Shown: positions 1-5,137 of the stretch, in pieces | Layout of the letters: each line of letters starts with the position of its first letter | Position numbering within the stretch: the first letter of the stretch is position 1 | From: an uncultured Campylobacter sp. | GTDB lineage: Bacteria > Campylobacterota > Campylobacteria > Campylobacterales > Campylobacteraceae | Reading direction: 5' to 3' | NCBI RefSeq assembly: GCF_937949835.1 | Contig: NZ_CALEDC010000242.1 | Span: 1-5,137, forward strand | DNA length: 5,137 bases | The notes under the pieces: generated by a model | The model's database searches: none | The model's input: only the letters and a program-made list of their open reading frames with translations | Told to the model about the DNA's origin: nothing | Program-made: the position numbers and the translations under genes

Positions 1-2
1 CT

Positions 3-484
3 AATTTAAATGGGCGAAATTTCAAATCAAGCTTCGCTGGTAAAAATCCTTCTAGCAAAAATCCTATCTACACGGATTCCGCGTCAAATTTTGCACGGAG
101 CTTTAACGATAAAAATTCCTTATTTACCGGCGAGAATTCCTTGATAAGCTTTGGTGGTGCACATCATATAAATTTAAATTTTGCGCATGCAAAGATAATC
201 TTTGATGGGAAAAATCCGCTAGATAAAAATTTCACTAGAGCAAATTCTACGCGCGCGAGCGTTTGCGAGAAAAATTTTGCTCAAAAAGCTAGCCGCAAAG
301 ATTTTGTCGGTTTGAACCCAGCAATTATAAATTTCAAGGCTACAAATTCCGTTTGCATGAGCGTTAAGCTAGAAAATATAAATTGCGCTAGTGCGGGTTT
401 AAAAAATGCGAATTTTGCTATTACGAGCGTAAATTTAAAGGGTACAAATCTTTCTAGCATAGATTTTAAAAGCTTAAATTCTGC
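3..484 (+). repeat. Degenerate 15-nt tandem periodicity (pentapeptide-coding)
   Basis: The DNA underlying the Asn-rich ORF has a 15-nt period. The clearest stretch is aaaaatcct at 42-50 and again at 57-65, followed by acggattcc at 72-80. A second stretch places AAT codons at 213, 228, 243 and 273. A third has GAT/AAC/AAT codons at 300, 315, 330, 345, 375 and 405, and a fourth at 432, 447, 462 and 477. Phase changes between stretches are by whole codons, so the frame is kept. Units are too diverged to be a simple satellite. Confidence 0.55.
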
Positions 485-551
485 CTATTTTAGCGCAACC
501 TCCGCTACTATGCGCCGCTTTGCAAATTCAAATAAAGGAGGCGAGCAATGA
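3..551 (+). CDS. Asn-rich degenerate pentapeptide-repeat protein, 5'-partial
   Basis: The reading frame is open from the left edge to TGA at 549-551, so 182 residues are visible (numbered here from the codon at 3) and the true start lies outside. By hand count 27 residues are Asn. Asn or Asp recurs every five residues: N15, N20, D25, N35, N45; then N71, N76, N81, N91; then D100, N105, N110, N115, N125, N135; then N144, N149, D154, N159. The next residue is often Phe, Leu, Pro or Ser. This resembles the A(D/N)LXX pentapeptide repeat, which folds as a right-handed square beta-helix, but the repeats are degenerate and shift register three times. No catalytic motif, signal peptide or membrane segment is visible in this part. 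A TTG at 141 could serve as a start, but the repeat already runs upstream of it. The stop overlaps the next ATG by 4 nt. Function is unknown. A fortuitous ORF in repetitive AT-rich DNA is the main alternative. Confidence 0.6.
   Translation, partial: NLNGRNFKSSFAGKNPSSKNPIYTDSASNFARSFNDKNSLFTGENSLISFGGAHHINLNFAHAKIIFDGKNPLDKNFTRANSTRASVCEKNFAQKASRKDFVGLNPAIINFKATNSVCMSVKLENINCASAGLKNANFAITSVNLKGTNLSSIDFKSLNSAYFSATSATMRRFANSNKGGEQ
534..541 (+). promoter_or_regulatory. Ribosome binding site AAAGGAGG for the 548 gene
   Basis: AAAGGAGG is a near-ideal anti-16S match, followed by a 6-nt spacer to ATG at 548. It lies inside the last codons of the preceding repeat ORF, where it encodes part of its Lys-Gly-Gly-Glu-Gln tail. 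It fixes the start of the downstream gene and links the two genes. Confidence 0.85.
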
Positions 552-790
552 GCGTAGCATTAGGCGTTTTAGCGCTATTTTTTGCAGCACTACTTATTCT
601 ATCGATCCGAAAAAATTCTAAAATTTACGCCTTACTTCGCAAGAGCGAAGAAAGAATTTCAAAGCTTAAAAGCGATAACGAAAAGCTCAAAACTGCCCTT
701 CGCTTCGGCATCGAGGCTCTGCAAAACGAGGAGAGCGAAAACTGCAGCTTAAAAATCCAAAACGCAAGATTGAAAAGAGGTAAGCTATGA
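548..790 (+). CDS. Small membrane-anchored coiled-coil protein (Cj0926-like position)
   Basis: This 80-residue protein begins with a single hydrophobic helix (about residues 3-20, rich in Leu, Ala and Phe), followed by Arg-Lys and then a highly charged Lys/Glu/Leu segment (about 25-77) that looks like a continuous helix or coiled coil. The likely topology is N-terminal anchor with the coiled coil in the cytoplasm, by the positive-inside rule. The start is ATG with AAAGGAGG 6 nt upstream, and the gene overlaps both its upstream neighbour (ATGA, 548-551) and apt (ATGA, 787-790). From memory, C. jejuni carries a small putative membrane protein, Cj0926, directly before apt, so this is probably its counterpart. 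I could not compare the sequences. No enzymatic motif is present. The architecture recalls FtsB/FtsL-like or other bitopic scaffold proteins, but nothing in the sequence identifies it as one. Function is unknown. Confidence 0.85.
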   Translation: MSVALGVLALFFAALLILSIRKNSKIYALLRKSEERISKLKSDNEKLKTALRFGIEALQNEESENCSLKIQNARLKRGKL

Positions 791-1335
791 AAAGTCTAAG
801 CAGCGAGCAAAAAAGCTATTTATTTCGCTCGATCCGCACCGTGCGCGACTTCCCAAAGCCCGGTATTTTGTTTTACGATATCACGACGCTCGTAGGCGAT
901 CGCGAGGCGTTTAATTTCCTGCTTGATCATCTAGCCGAGCGCTACGCCGATTATGGACTTGATTATATAGTAGGCATAGAAAGTCGCGGATTTATTTTTG
1001 CAGCGGCACTTGCTGCGAGGTTGAGGGTTGCTTTTGTGCCAATTAGAAAGCCAAAGAAGCTTCCTTATATCACGATTTCGCAAAAATACAGCCTTGAATA
1101 CGGCTTCGATCAGGTCGAGATGCACGTGGATGCGTTCTCCGGCGTGCAGGATGCCAAGGTACTGCTAATCGACGATCTTATCGCCACCGGAGGCACCGCA
1201 CGAGCGGCATTAGATCTCATCGCGCAGACGCAGGCTAAGTGCGTTGAAGCCTGCTTTTTGCTAAATTTACGTGAGTTAAACGATCTAGGCGAGTTTTCGC
1301 GTCGCACAAACGTTTATTGCGTTTTAGAGGCGTGA
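787..1335 (+). CDS. apt: Adenine phosphoribosyltransferase
   Basis: This cytoplasmic purine-salvage enzyme makes AMP and pyrophosphate from adenine and PRPP. The 182-residue length is normal for the family. The N-terminus carries the Apt-typical R-x-x-x-DFPKPGILFYDIT segment (about residues 17-33). G63-I64-E65-S66-R67-G68-F69 is the conserved IESRGF motif. The PRPP-binding signature of type I phosphoribosyltransferases is VLLIDDLIATGGT at residues 125-137, with acidic pair D129-D130 and the A133-T-G-G-T137 loop. The start is ATG at 787 with AGAGG at 776-780, spacer 6 nt. It overlaps the upstream coiled-coil gene by 4 nt, and its stop overlaps the region where dedA begins, so it is almost certainly co-translated with both. 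Nothing looks truncated or altered. Confidence 0.97.
   Translation: MKSLSSEQKSYLFRSIRTVRDFPKPGILFYDITTLVGDREAFNFLLDHLAERYADYGLDYIVGIESRGFIFAAALAARLRVAFVPIRKPKKLPYITISQKYSLEYGFDQVEMHVDAFSGVQDAKVLLIDDLIATGGTARAALDLIAQTQAKCVEACFLLNLRELNDLGEFSRRTNVYCVLEA
1326..1330 (+). promoter_or_regulatory. RBS AGAGG deciding a TTG start for dedA
   Basis: AGAGG lies within the last apt codons. It sits 7 nt before TTG at 1338 but only 1 nt before GTG at 1332, and it lies downstream of TTG at 1317. Spacing therefore favours the 1338 TTG. The alternative GTG would form a 4-nt GTGA overlap with the apt stop. Confidence 0.6.
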
Positions 1336-1337
1336 TT

Positions 1338-1955
1338 TTGGAAGAGCTACTTAAAAATTTACTGCAAGAATACCACCAATACGCCTATATCGTGCTTTTT
1401 GTTTGGTGTATTTTAGAAGGCGAAATCGCGCTGATTTTAGGCGGCATAATGGCGCACGAGGGACATATAAATTTGCCACTAGGTATCTTTGTCGCGGGGC
1501 TTGGGGCATTTTGCGGCGATCAGTTTTATTTTTATATCGGTCGCTACAACAAAAAATATATCAGTAAAAAGCTCGCGGCGCAGCGCCGAAAATTTGCGAT
1601 TGCGCACCTGCTTTTGCAACGCTACGGCTGGCCGATAATTTTAATGCAGCGCTATATGTATGGCTTTCGCGTCATCATCCCGATGAGTATCGGCATCACT
1701 CGCTACAGCGCAAAGAAATTTGCGATTATCAATCTTTTTAGCGCTTGGTGCTGGTCGGGTGTAACGATGGTTTTGGCGTGGTATTTCGGTGAGGAGATCT
1801 GGAGCGGGCTGCGGCTAATCGAGCAACACTGGTATTTTGCGATACCTATCATAGGCGGAATTTTATATCTATTTTTTAGGTTATTTAAACGTATGGAAAA
1901 TCACTTTATGAACTCACGAAAGGAACGAGATGAAAGTAAAACTGCTAGATCGTAA
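1338..1955 (+). CDS. dedA: DedA-family inner-membrane protein
   Basis: This is a polytopic inner-membrane protein of the DedA/SNARE-associated (VTT-domain) family, which is implicated in moving lipid carriers such as undecaprenyl phosphate or phospholipids across the membrane and in maintaining the proton motive force. With the TTG start at 1338 it has 205 residues, usual for the family. Family landmarks are visible: L-E27-G-E29 at the end of the first hydrophobic segment; G60-D61-Q with Y-F-Y-I-G68-R69, matching the G-x-x-x-GD-x-x-x-Y-x-IGR motif; and Q-R105-Y-x-x-G109-x-R111 followed by P115, matching the paired-arginine motif. Hydrophobic segments follow at about 133-150 and 165-185, and then a charged C-terminal tail. 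Upstream in-frame starts at 1317 (TTG) and 1332 (GTG) are possible. The 3' end overlaps pepA by 26 nt. The exact transported lipid cannot be read from the sequence. Confidence 0.93.
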   Translation: MEELLKNLLQEYHQYAYIVLFVWCILEGEIALILGGIMAHEGHINLPLGIFVAGLGAFCGDQFYFYIGRYNKKYISKKLAAQRRKFAIAHLLLQRYGWPIILMQRYMYGFRVIIPMSIGITRYSAKKFAIINLFSAWCWSGVTMVLAWYFGEEIWSGLRLIEQHWYFAIPIIGGILYLFFRLFKRMENHFMNSRKERDESKTARS

Positions 1956-3390
1956 AATTAACGAGATAGAGGCGGATTTTGAAGTTATTCTAGTCGTAGA
2001 TAAAAATTTAAATCACGAATTTATTAAAGACGCGGATAAGTTTGCGCTCTTTAACTATAAAGGCGAGGGCAATCTGCTGCTTGCCGAGAGCGGGCGGCTG
2101 TACGTGGGGATCAAAGAGCTTAGTTTTGATAGGCTGCGAGTGGCGCTTGCGAGCGCATACAACGCGCTTAAGGGCTACGCGATCAAAAATTTTAAAATCG
2201 CCTTTTACAAATGCGGCTGCGACCGCAGAAGCACGATGGCGATGGTTGAAGGCGTGCTTTTGGGCGGCTATGAGTTTAACAAATATAAAAGCGATAAAAA
2301 AAGCTCCAGCTTGAATGAAATTTTAATCTCGACGCAGGAGTACGGCGGCAGTAGCCCCGACGTGCAAAAGATGAACTATGGCGTGCAACAGGGCATCGTG
2401 ATGGCAAACGCCGCAAATTTTGCGCGCGACGGCGTCAATGAGATACCTGAAATTTACACGCCCGAAAAGATGGCGAGCGAGGCTGAAATTCTAGCCTCGA
2501 ACTACGACGACGTGAGCGTTAAAATTTACGACGAGGACTTTTTGCGCGAGCAGAATATGAATGCGTTTTTGGCGGTCAATCGCTCCAGCGCTCATCCGCC
2601 GCGCCTAATCCATCTGATCTATAAGCCGCAGCGCTGCCTAAAGCGCGTCGTTTTCGTGGGCAAAGGGCTTACTTACGACAGCGGCGGGCTAAGTCTGAAG
2701 CCGAGCGATTATATGCTTACGATGAAAAGCGACAAAAGCGGCGCGCTTGCTGCGATGGGCATCATCAAGGGCGCTGCCGAGCTTGAGCTGCCGTTTGAGA
2801 TACACGCGGTTATCGGCGCTACCGAAAATATGATCGGCGGCGATTCGTATAAACCCGACGACGTGCTGCTTAGCCGCAGCGGCGTAAGCATAGAGGTGCG
2901 AAACACCGACGCGGAGGGGCGGCTCGTGCTTGCCGACTGCCTAAGCTACGCGCAGGATCTTGCCCCCGATCTGCTAATCGATATGGCGACGCTTACTGGC
3001 GCTTGCGTCGTGGGCCTGGGCGAATACACTAGCGGCATTATGGGAAACAGCGAGGAGCTAAAGCGTAAATTTAAAGATCTTAGCGGATCAAGCGGCGAGC
3101 TATTTAGTATTTTGGAATTTAACGATTATCTGCGCGAGCTAATCAAAAGCAGTATCGCGGACGTCTCTAACTGCGCTTCCAGTAGATACGGCGGCGCGAT
3201 AACCGCGGGACTATTTTTGGATAAATTTATAAAAGACGAGTATAAAGGCAAGTGGTTGCACCTAGACATCGCAGGGCCTGCGTATCTCGAAAAGGCGTGG
3301 GGCTATTACGCAGCGGGCGCGACTGGTGCGGGCGTGAGAGCAAACTTATATTTCTTGCAGGCTCTAGCTAAAGAGCTAAAGGACGCGTAG
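1930..3390 (+). CDS. pepA: Leucyl aminopeptidase, peptidase family M17
   Basis: This is a cytosolic, normally hexameric two-metal (Mn/Zn) aminopeptidase that removes N-terminal residues, preferentially Leu, from peptides. It has 486 residues against 503 in E. coli PepA. The N-terminal domain (about 1-150) is divergent and the C-terminal catalytic domain (about 155-480) is well conserved. All canonical residues are present with E. coli spacing: K245, D250, K257 and D268 in the VGKGLTYDSGG...SLKP...MKSD block, and D327, E329 and R331 in the NTDAEGRL signature. The start is ATG at 1930 with AAAGGA at 1919-1924, spacer 5 nt, inside the end of dedA. The stop TAG directly abuts the ychF ATG. In E. 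coli PepA also binds DNA in Xer recombination and carAB control; nothing here shows whether this protein does. Confidence 0.97.
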   Translation: MKVKLLDRKINEIEADFEVILVVDKNLNHEFIKDADKFALFNYKGEGNLLLAESGRLYVGIKELSFDRLRVALASAYNALKGYAIKNFKIAFYKCGCDRRSTMAMVEGVLLGGYEFNKYKSDKKSSSLNEILISTQEYGGSSPDVQKMNYGVQQGIVMANAANFARDGVNEIPEIYTPEKMASEAEILASNYDDVSVKIYDEDFLREQNMNAFLAVNRSSAHPPRLIHLIYKPQRCLKRVVFVGKGLTYDSGGLSLKPSDYMLTMKSDKSGALAAMGIIKGAAELELPFEIHAVIGATENMIGGDSYKPDDVLLSRSGVSIEVRNTDAEGRLVLADCLSYAQDLAPDLLIDMATLTGACVVGLGEYTSGIMGNSEELKRKFKDLSGSSGELFSILEFNDYLRELIKSSIADVSNCASSRYGGAITAGLFLDKFIKDEYKGKWLHLDIAGPAYLEKAWGYYAAGATGAGVRANLYFLQALAKELKDA

Positions 3391-4494
3391 ATGGGGCTTT
3401 CAGTAGGGATTGTAGGGCTTCCGAACGTCGGTAAATCCACCACCTTTAACGCACTTAGCGGCGCGCAAAACGCGCAGGCGCAGAATTATCCATTCTGCAC
3501 GATCGAGCCTAATAAAGCGGTCGTGCCCGTGCCCGATGCCAGGCTCGGTAAGCTAGCACAGATCGTTAAGCCCGGTCGCATCGTGCATTCGACCATCGAG
3601 TTCGTCGATATCGCGGGCCTCGTGCGCGGAGCGAGCAAAGGCGAGGGTCTGGGGAATAAATTTCTTTCAAATATCCGCGAGTGCGAGATCATCCTTCATA
3701 TCGTGCGCTGCTTCGAAAGCGGCGACATAACCCACGTCGAAGGCTGCGTCGATCCTATCCGCGACATCGAGATCATCGAAACCGAGCTTATTTTAGCGGA
3801 CATAGAGCAGCTTGGCCGCAAGATCGAGCGCCTCGGCAAGGAAGCCAAAGCAAATCAAAAGGGCGCTAAAGAGGCGCTAGCCGTGGCAAACGAGCTTTTA
3901 GCGCATCTAAACGACGGCAAGCCCGCTTCAAATTTTGCGCTCAAGGAGGACGAAAGCTACATCGCTTTAAATCGCGAGCTGCGCCTGCTTAGCGCCAAAG
4001 ATGTAATCTACGGCGCAAATGTGGACGAAGACGGCATCGCGCAGGATAACGAATATGTCGCGCGCGTAAGAGAATACGCAAACGCCCGCGGCGCCGAGGT
4101 GATCAAGCTCTGTGCCAAGATCGAAGAGGAGCTCATAGGGCTAAGCGACGAGGAGACGCACGAGATGCTACAAAGCCTGGGCGCGCAGCAAAGCGGGCTG
4201 GAGCTCATCATCAAGCGCTCCTTTGCGAAGCTCAGCCTCATCAGCTACTTTACCGCGGGCGAGATGGAGGTGCGCGCGTGGACGATCACGAAGGGCTGGA
4301 AGGCTCCGAAGGCCGCGAGCGTGATCCACAACGACTTTGAGCGCGGCTTCATCCGCGCCGAGGTGATCGGATTTGATGATTTTATCGCGTGCGGCGGCGA
4401 GAGTAGGGCAAAAGAAGCGGGCAAGATGCGCCTTGAGGGCAAGGACTACGTCGTGCAAGACGGCGACGTGATGCACTTTAGATTTAATGTTTAA
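3391..4494 (+). CDS. ychF: Redox-regulated ATPase YchF (OLA1 family)
   Basis: This TRAFAC-class P-loop NTPase of the Obg group binds ribosomes and prefers ATP to GTP. In E. coli it is linked to oxidative-stress response and translation initiation on leaderless messages. It has 367 residues against 363 in E. coli. The P-loop is G-L-P-N-V-G-K-S-T at about residues 9-17. The G3 region reads [19 protein letters not shown] at about 71-89. The G4 position has N210-V-D-E213 instead of NKxD, the change that gives the family its ATP preference. H115 corresponds to the catalytic H114 of E. coli. A coiled coil (about 130-175) and the C-terminal TGS domain (about 280-365, ending in [10 protein letters not shown]) follow. 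AAAGGA at 3378-3383 with a 7-nt spacer supports the ATG adjacent to the pepA stop. It is the last gene of the operon. Confidence 0.97.
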   Translation: MGLSVGIVGLPNVGKSTTFNALSGAQNAQAQNYPFCTIEPNKAVVPVPDARLGKLAQIVKPGRIVHSTIEFVDIAGLVRGASKGEGLGNKFLSNIRECEIILHIVRCFESGDITHVEGCVDPIRDIEIIETELILADIEQLGRKIERLGKEAKANQKGAKEALAVANELLAHLNDGKPASNFALKEDESYIALNRELRLLSAKDVIYGANVDEDGIAQDNEYVARVREYANARGAEVIKLCAKIEEELIGLSDEETHEMLQSLGAQQSGLELIIKRSFAKLSLISYFTAGEMEVRAWTITKGWKAPKAASVIHNDFERGFIRAEVIGFDDFIACGGESRAKEAGKMRLEGKDYVVQDGDVMHFRFNV

Positions 4495-4966
4495 AATTTA
4501 TTTTTAGACGCATTGAAATTTGGTCTGCGCTAGCTTTAAAATTTTGTAAATTTTAGATCAAACGCGAATTTAATAAATTTCGATTTTTGCGAGCAGCGGA
4601 TTTTAGCTGAAATTTGTATCGCTAGAACAAAACGAGACTTGTGCGCTAAAGCCTCGTTAAAATTTCGAGGTCAAATTTAATCGGCTTTGCTCGCGTTAAA
4701 ATTTTACGCAAGCAAAGTTGCACTGCGCTGGATTTGTGCTTAAATTCGCCTAGCAAATACGTCTAAGAAATACTTCCAAAATTGCATTAAAATTTATACA
4801 CGGCAAAAACTGCGCGTAAATTTAAAGAGGCAAAATTTTGCTAAAGATCACAATAGCTTGTATCTGCGCGCGATAGTATTTGAGCTCTATATTTAAATTT
4901 GCAGCTTACAAATTTGACATTCGGCGATTTTTAAATTTTTATGATCTTAAATTTAAACATGTTTGT
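4495..4966. other. Intergenic region saturated with AAATTT words, no supported gene
   Basis: About 470 nt follow ychF without a frame I can defend on either strand. The AAATTT hexamer, itself palindromic, occurs 16 times by hand count between 4494 and 4954 (for example 4516, 4539, 4548, 4575, 4610, 4660, 4673, 4699, 4790, 4818, 4833). Short AT inverted repeats are built from it, such as taaaattt/aaatttta at 4537-4544 and 4548-4555. No tRNA- or rRNA-like segment and no classic GC hairpin followed by a T-run was seen. Interspersed GC-rich pieces suggest decayed coding or repeat sequence. Confidence 0.6.
4683..4719. other. Strong imperfect hairpin downstream of ychF
   Basis: ctttgctcgcgt (4685-4696) pairs with acgcaagcaaag (4706-4717): 11 of 12 positions are Watson-Crick, with one C-A mismatch (4692/4710), and two G-T pairs extend the base (4683/4719 and 4684/4718). 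The loop is taaaatttt, itself self-complementary. It lies about 190 nt beyond the ychF stop. No T-run follows on either strand, so an intrinsic terminator is doubtful. An RNA end-protecting hairpin, a Rho-related pause or a small repeat palindrome are alternatives. Confidence 0.45.
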
Positions 4967-5137
4967 TTAGTGCGCGGTGCGGACTGCGCTCGTAAATCTA
5001 ACCGTATTAAATTTGCCGCCGATAGGCGCGGCAGAATTTAGCGAAAATTTTAAAATCAAGCTCGCGATTAGCCCATCTTGCCGCACGAAATTCGAAGTCG
5101 CGGAATTTTGTCGCGTAGAATTCCATCGCGCCGCAGA
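4967..5137 (-). CDS. Possible C-terminus of a second Asn-rich pentapeptide-repeat protein, 5'-partial
   Basis: Reading leftwards from the window edge, one minus-strand frame stays open for 56 codons to TAA at 4969-4967. Its first visible residues place N6, N11, N16 and D21 exactly five apart, followed by Ser, Ser, Phe and Gly. This is the same N-S/N-F register as in the ORF at the left edge, and the regularity then fades. The gene would be convergent to ychF. The evidence is thin: the piece is short and the start is outside. A second minus frame (5135-5007, with an ATG at 5126) is also open and shows its own five-residue Phe spacing, as any 15-nt repeat would give. A decayed repeat-protein gene is equally possible. 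Confidence 0.35.
   Translation of the reverse strand, partial: SAARWNSTRQNSATSNFVRQDGLIASLILKFSLNSAAPIGGKFNTVRFTSAVRTAH
5088..5123. repeat. 15-nt periodic AAATTC/GAATTT/GAATTC units
   Basis: Three RAATTY words start at 5088, 5103 and 5118, exactly 15 nt apart, each followed at similar distance by a GTCGC or ATCGC segment. This is the clearest DNA-level sign that the right edge carries a pentapeptide-type tandem repeat like the one at the left edge. Confidence 0.5.

Noticed and set aside
42..80. CRISPR-like short repeats
   Set aside because: The units are 15-nt tandem, diverged and coding in phase; there are no spacers or 25-40 nt direct repeats.
141..551. The TTG at 141 as the real start of the Asn-rich gene
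   Set aside because: The frame and the five-residue phase (N15, N20, D25, N45) continue upstream to the window edge, and no convincing RBS precedes the TTG.
931..1307. Minus-strand frames within apt
   Set aside because: They are antisense to a conserved enzyme and have no recognisable domain.
2042..2314. Plus-strand out-of-frame ORF within pepA
   Set aside because: It overlaps a clear M17 peptidase and its composition (Arg/Ala-rich) is typical of a shifted frame.
4008..4476. Long antisense frames opposite ychF
   Set aside because: They lie opposite a fully conserved ychF gene, arise from its GC-rich codon use, and show no family motif or RBS.
4652..4670. Hairpin CCTCG-ttaaaattt-CGAGG as an operon terminator
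   Set aside because: The stem is only 5 bp and no T-run follows, so it does not qualify as an intrinsic terminator.
4826..4873. Micro-ORF from TTG 4838 preceded by AGAGG at 4826-4830
   Set aside because: It has only 12 sense codons, with no supporting conservation or motif; an SD-like string is easily met by chance.
4955..4964. Palindrome AAACATGTTT as an operator
   Set aside because: It is a single 10-bp AT palindrome near the end of a doubtful frame, with no promoter nearby.
5007..5135. Alternative minus-strand frame with ATG at 5126
   Set aside because: It is open, with Phe every five residues, but it lacks the Asn/Asp register shared with the left-edge gene; a 15-nt repeat gives periodicity in every frame. 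Kept only as an alternative.

Overview
The window looks like a chromosomal segment of a Campylobacter, probably one of the higher-GC oral species group (C. gracilis, C. showae, C. rectus, C. curvus or C. concisus). This is inferred from three things. The gene order (small membrane protein, apt, dedA, pepA, ychF) matches what I remember of C. jejuni Cj0926-Cj0930. The proteins look epsilonproteobacterial. The codons are GC-rich while the non-coding DNA is saturated with AAATTT words. The species cannot be fixed from the sequence alone.

Layout: positions 3-551 (+) are the 3' end of an Asn-rich gene whose start lies left of the window. By eye it is a degenerate pentapeptide-repeat protein: Asn or Asp recurs every five residues, a 15-nt period in the DNA. 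Positions 548-4494 (+) are a very tight operon. It contains an 80-residue membrane-anchored coiled-coil protein, apt (adenine salvage), a DedA-family membrane protein, pepA (M17 leucyl aminopeptidase) and ychF (OLA1-type ATPase). Every junction overlaps or abuts, which suggests one transcript with translational coupling. The pentapeptide-repeat gene is joined to it by a 4-nt ATGA overlap. Positions 4495-4966 hold no gene I can support: they are AT-rich, carry an extraordinary density of AAATTT and include one strong imperfect hairpin. From 4967 to the right edge, the minus strand is open and again shows a 15-nt period that encodes Asn/Asp every five residues. It looks like the C-terminus of a second, related repeat protein, convergent to ychF.

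The operon genes are housekeeping functions (purine salvage, envelope lipid homeostasis, peptide turnover, ribosome-associated ATPase) with no evident common pathway; their linkage looks like conserved synteny. The unusual content is at the two edges: two AT-rich, Asn-rich, 15-nt-periodic repeat ORFs flanking a conserved operon.
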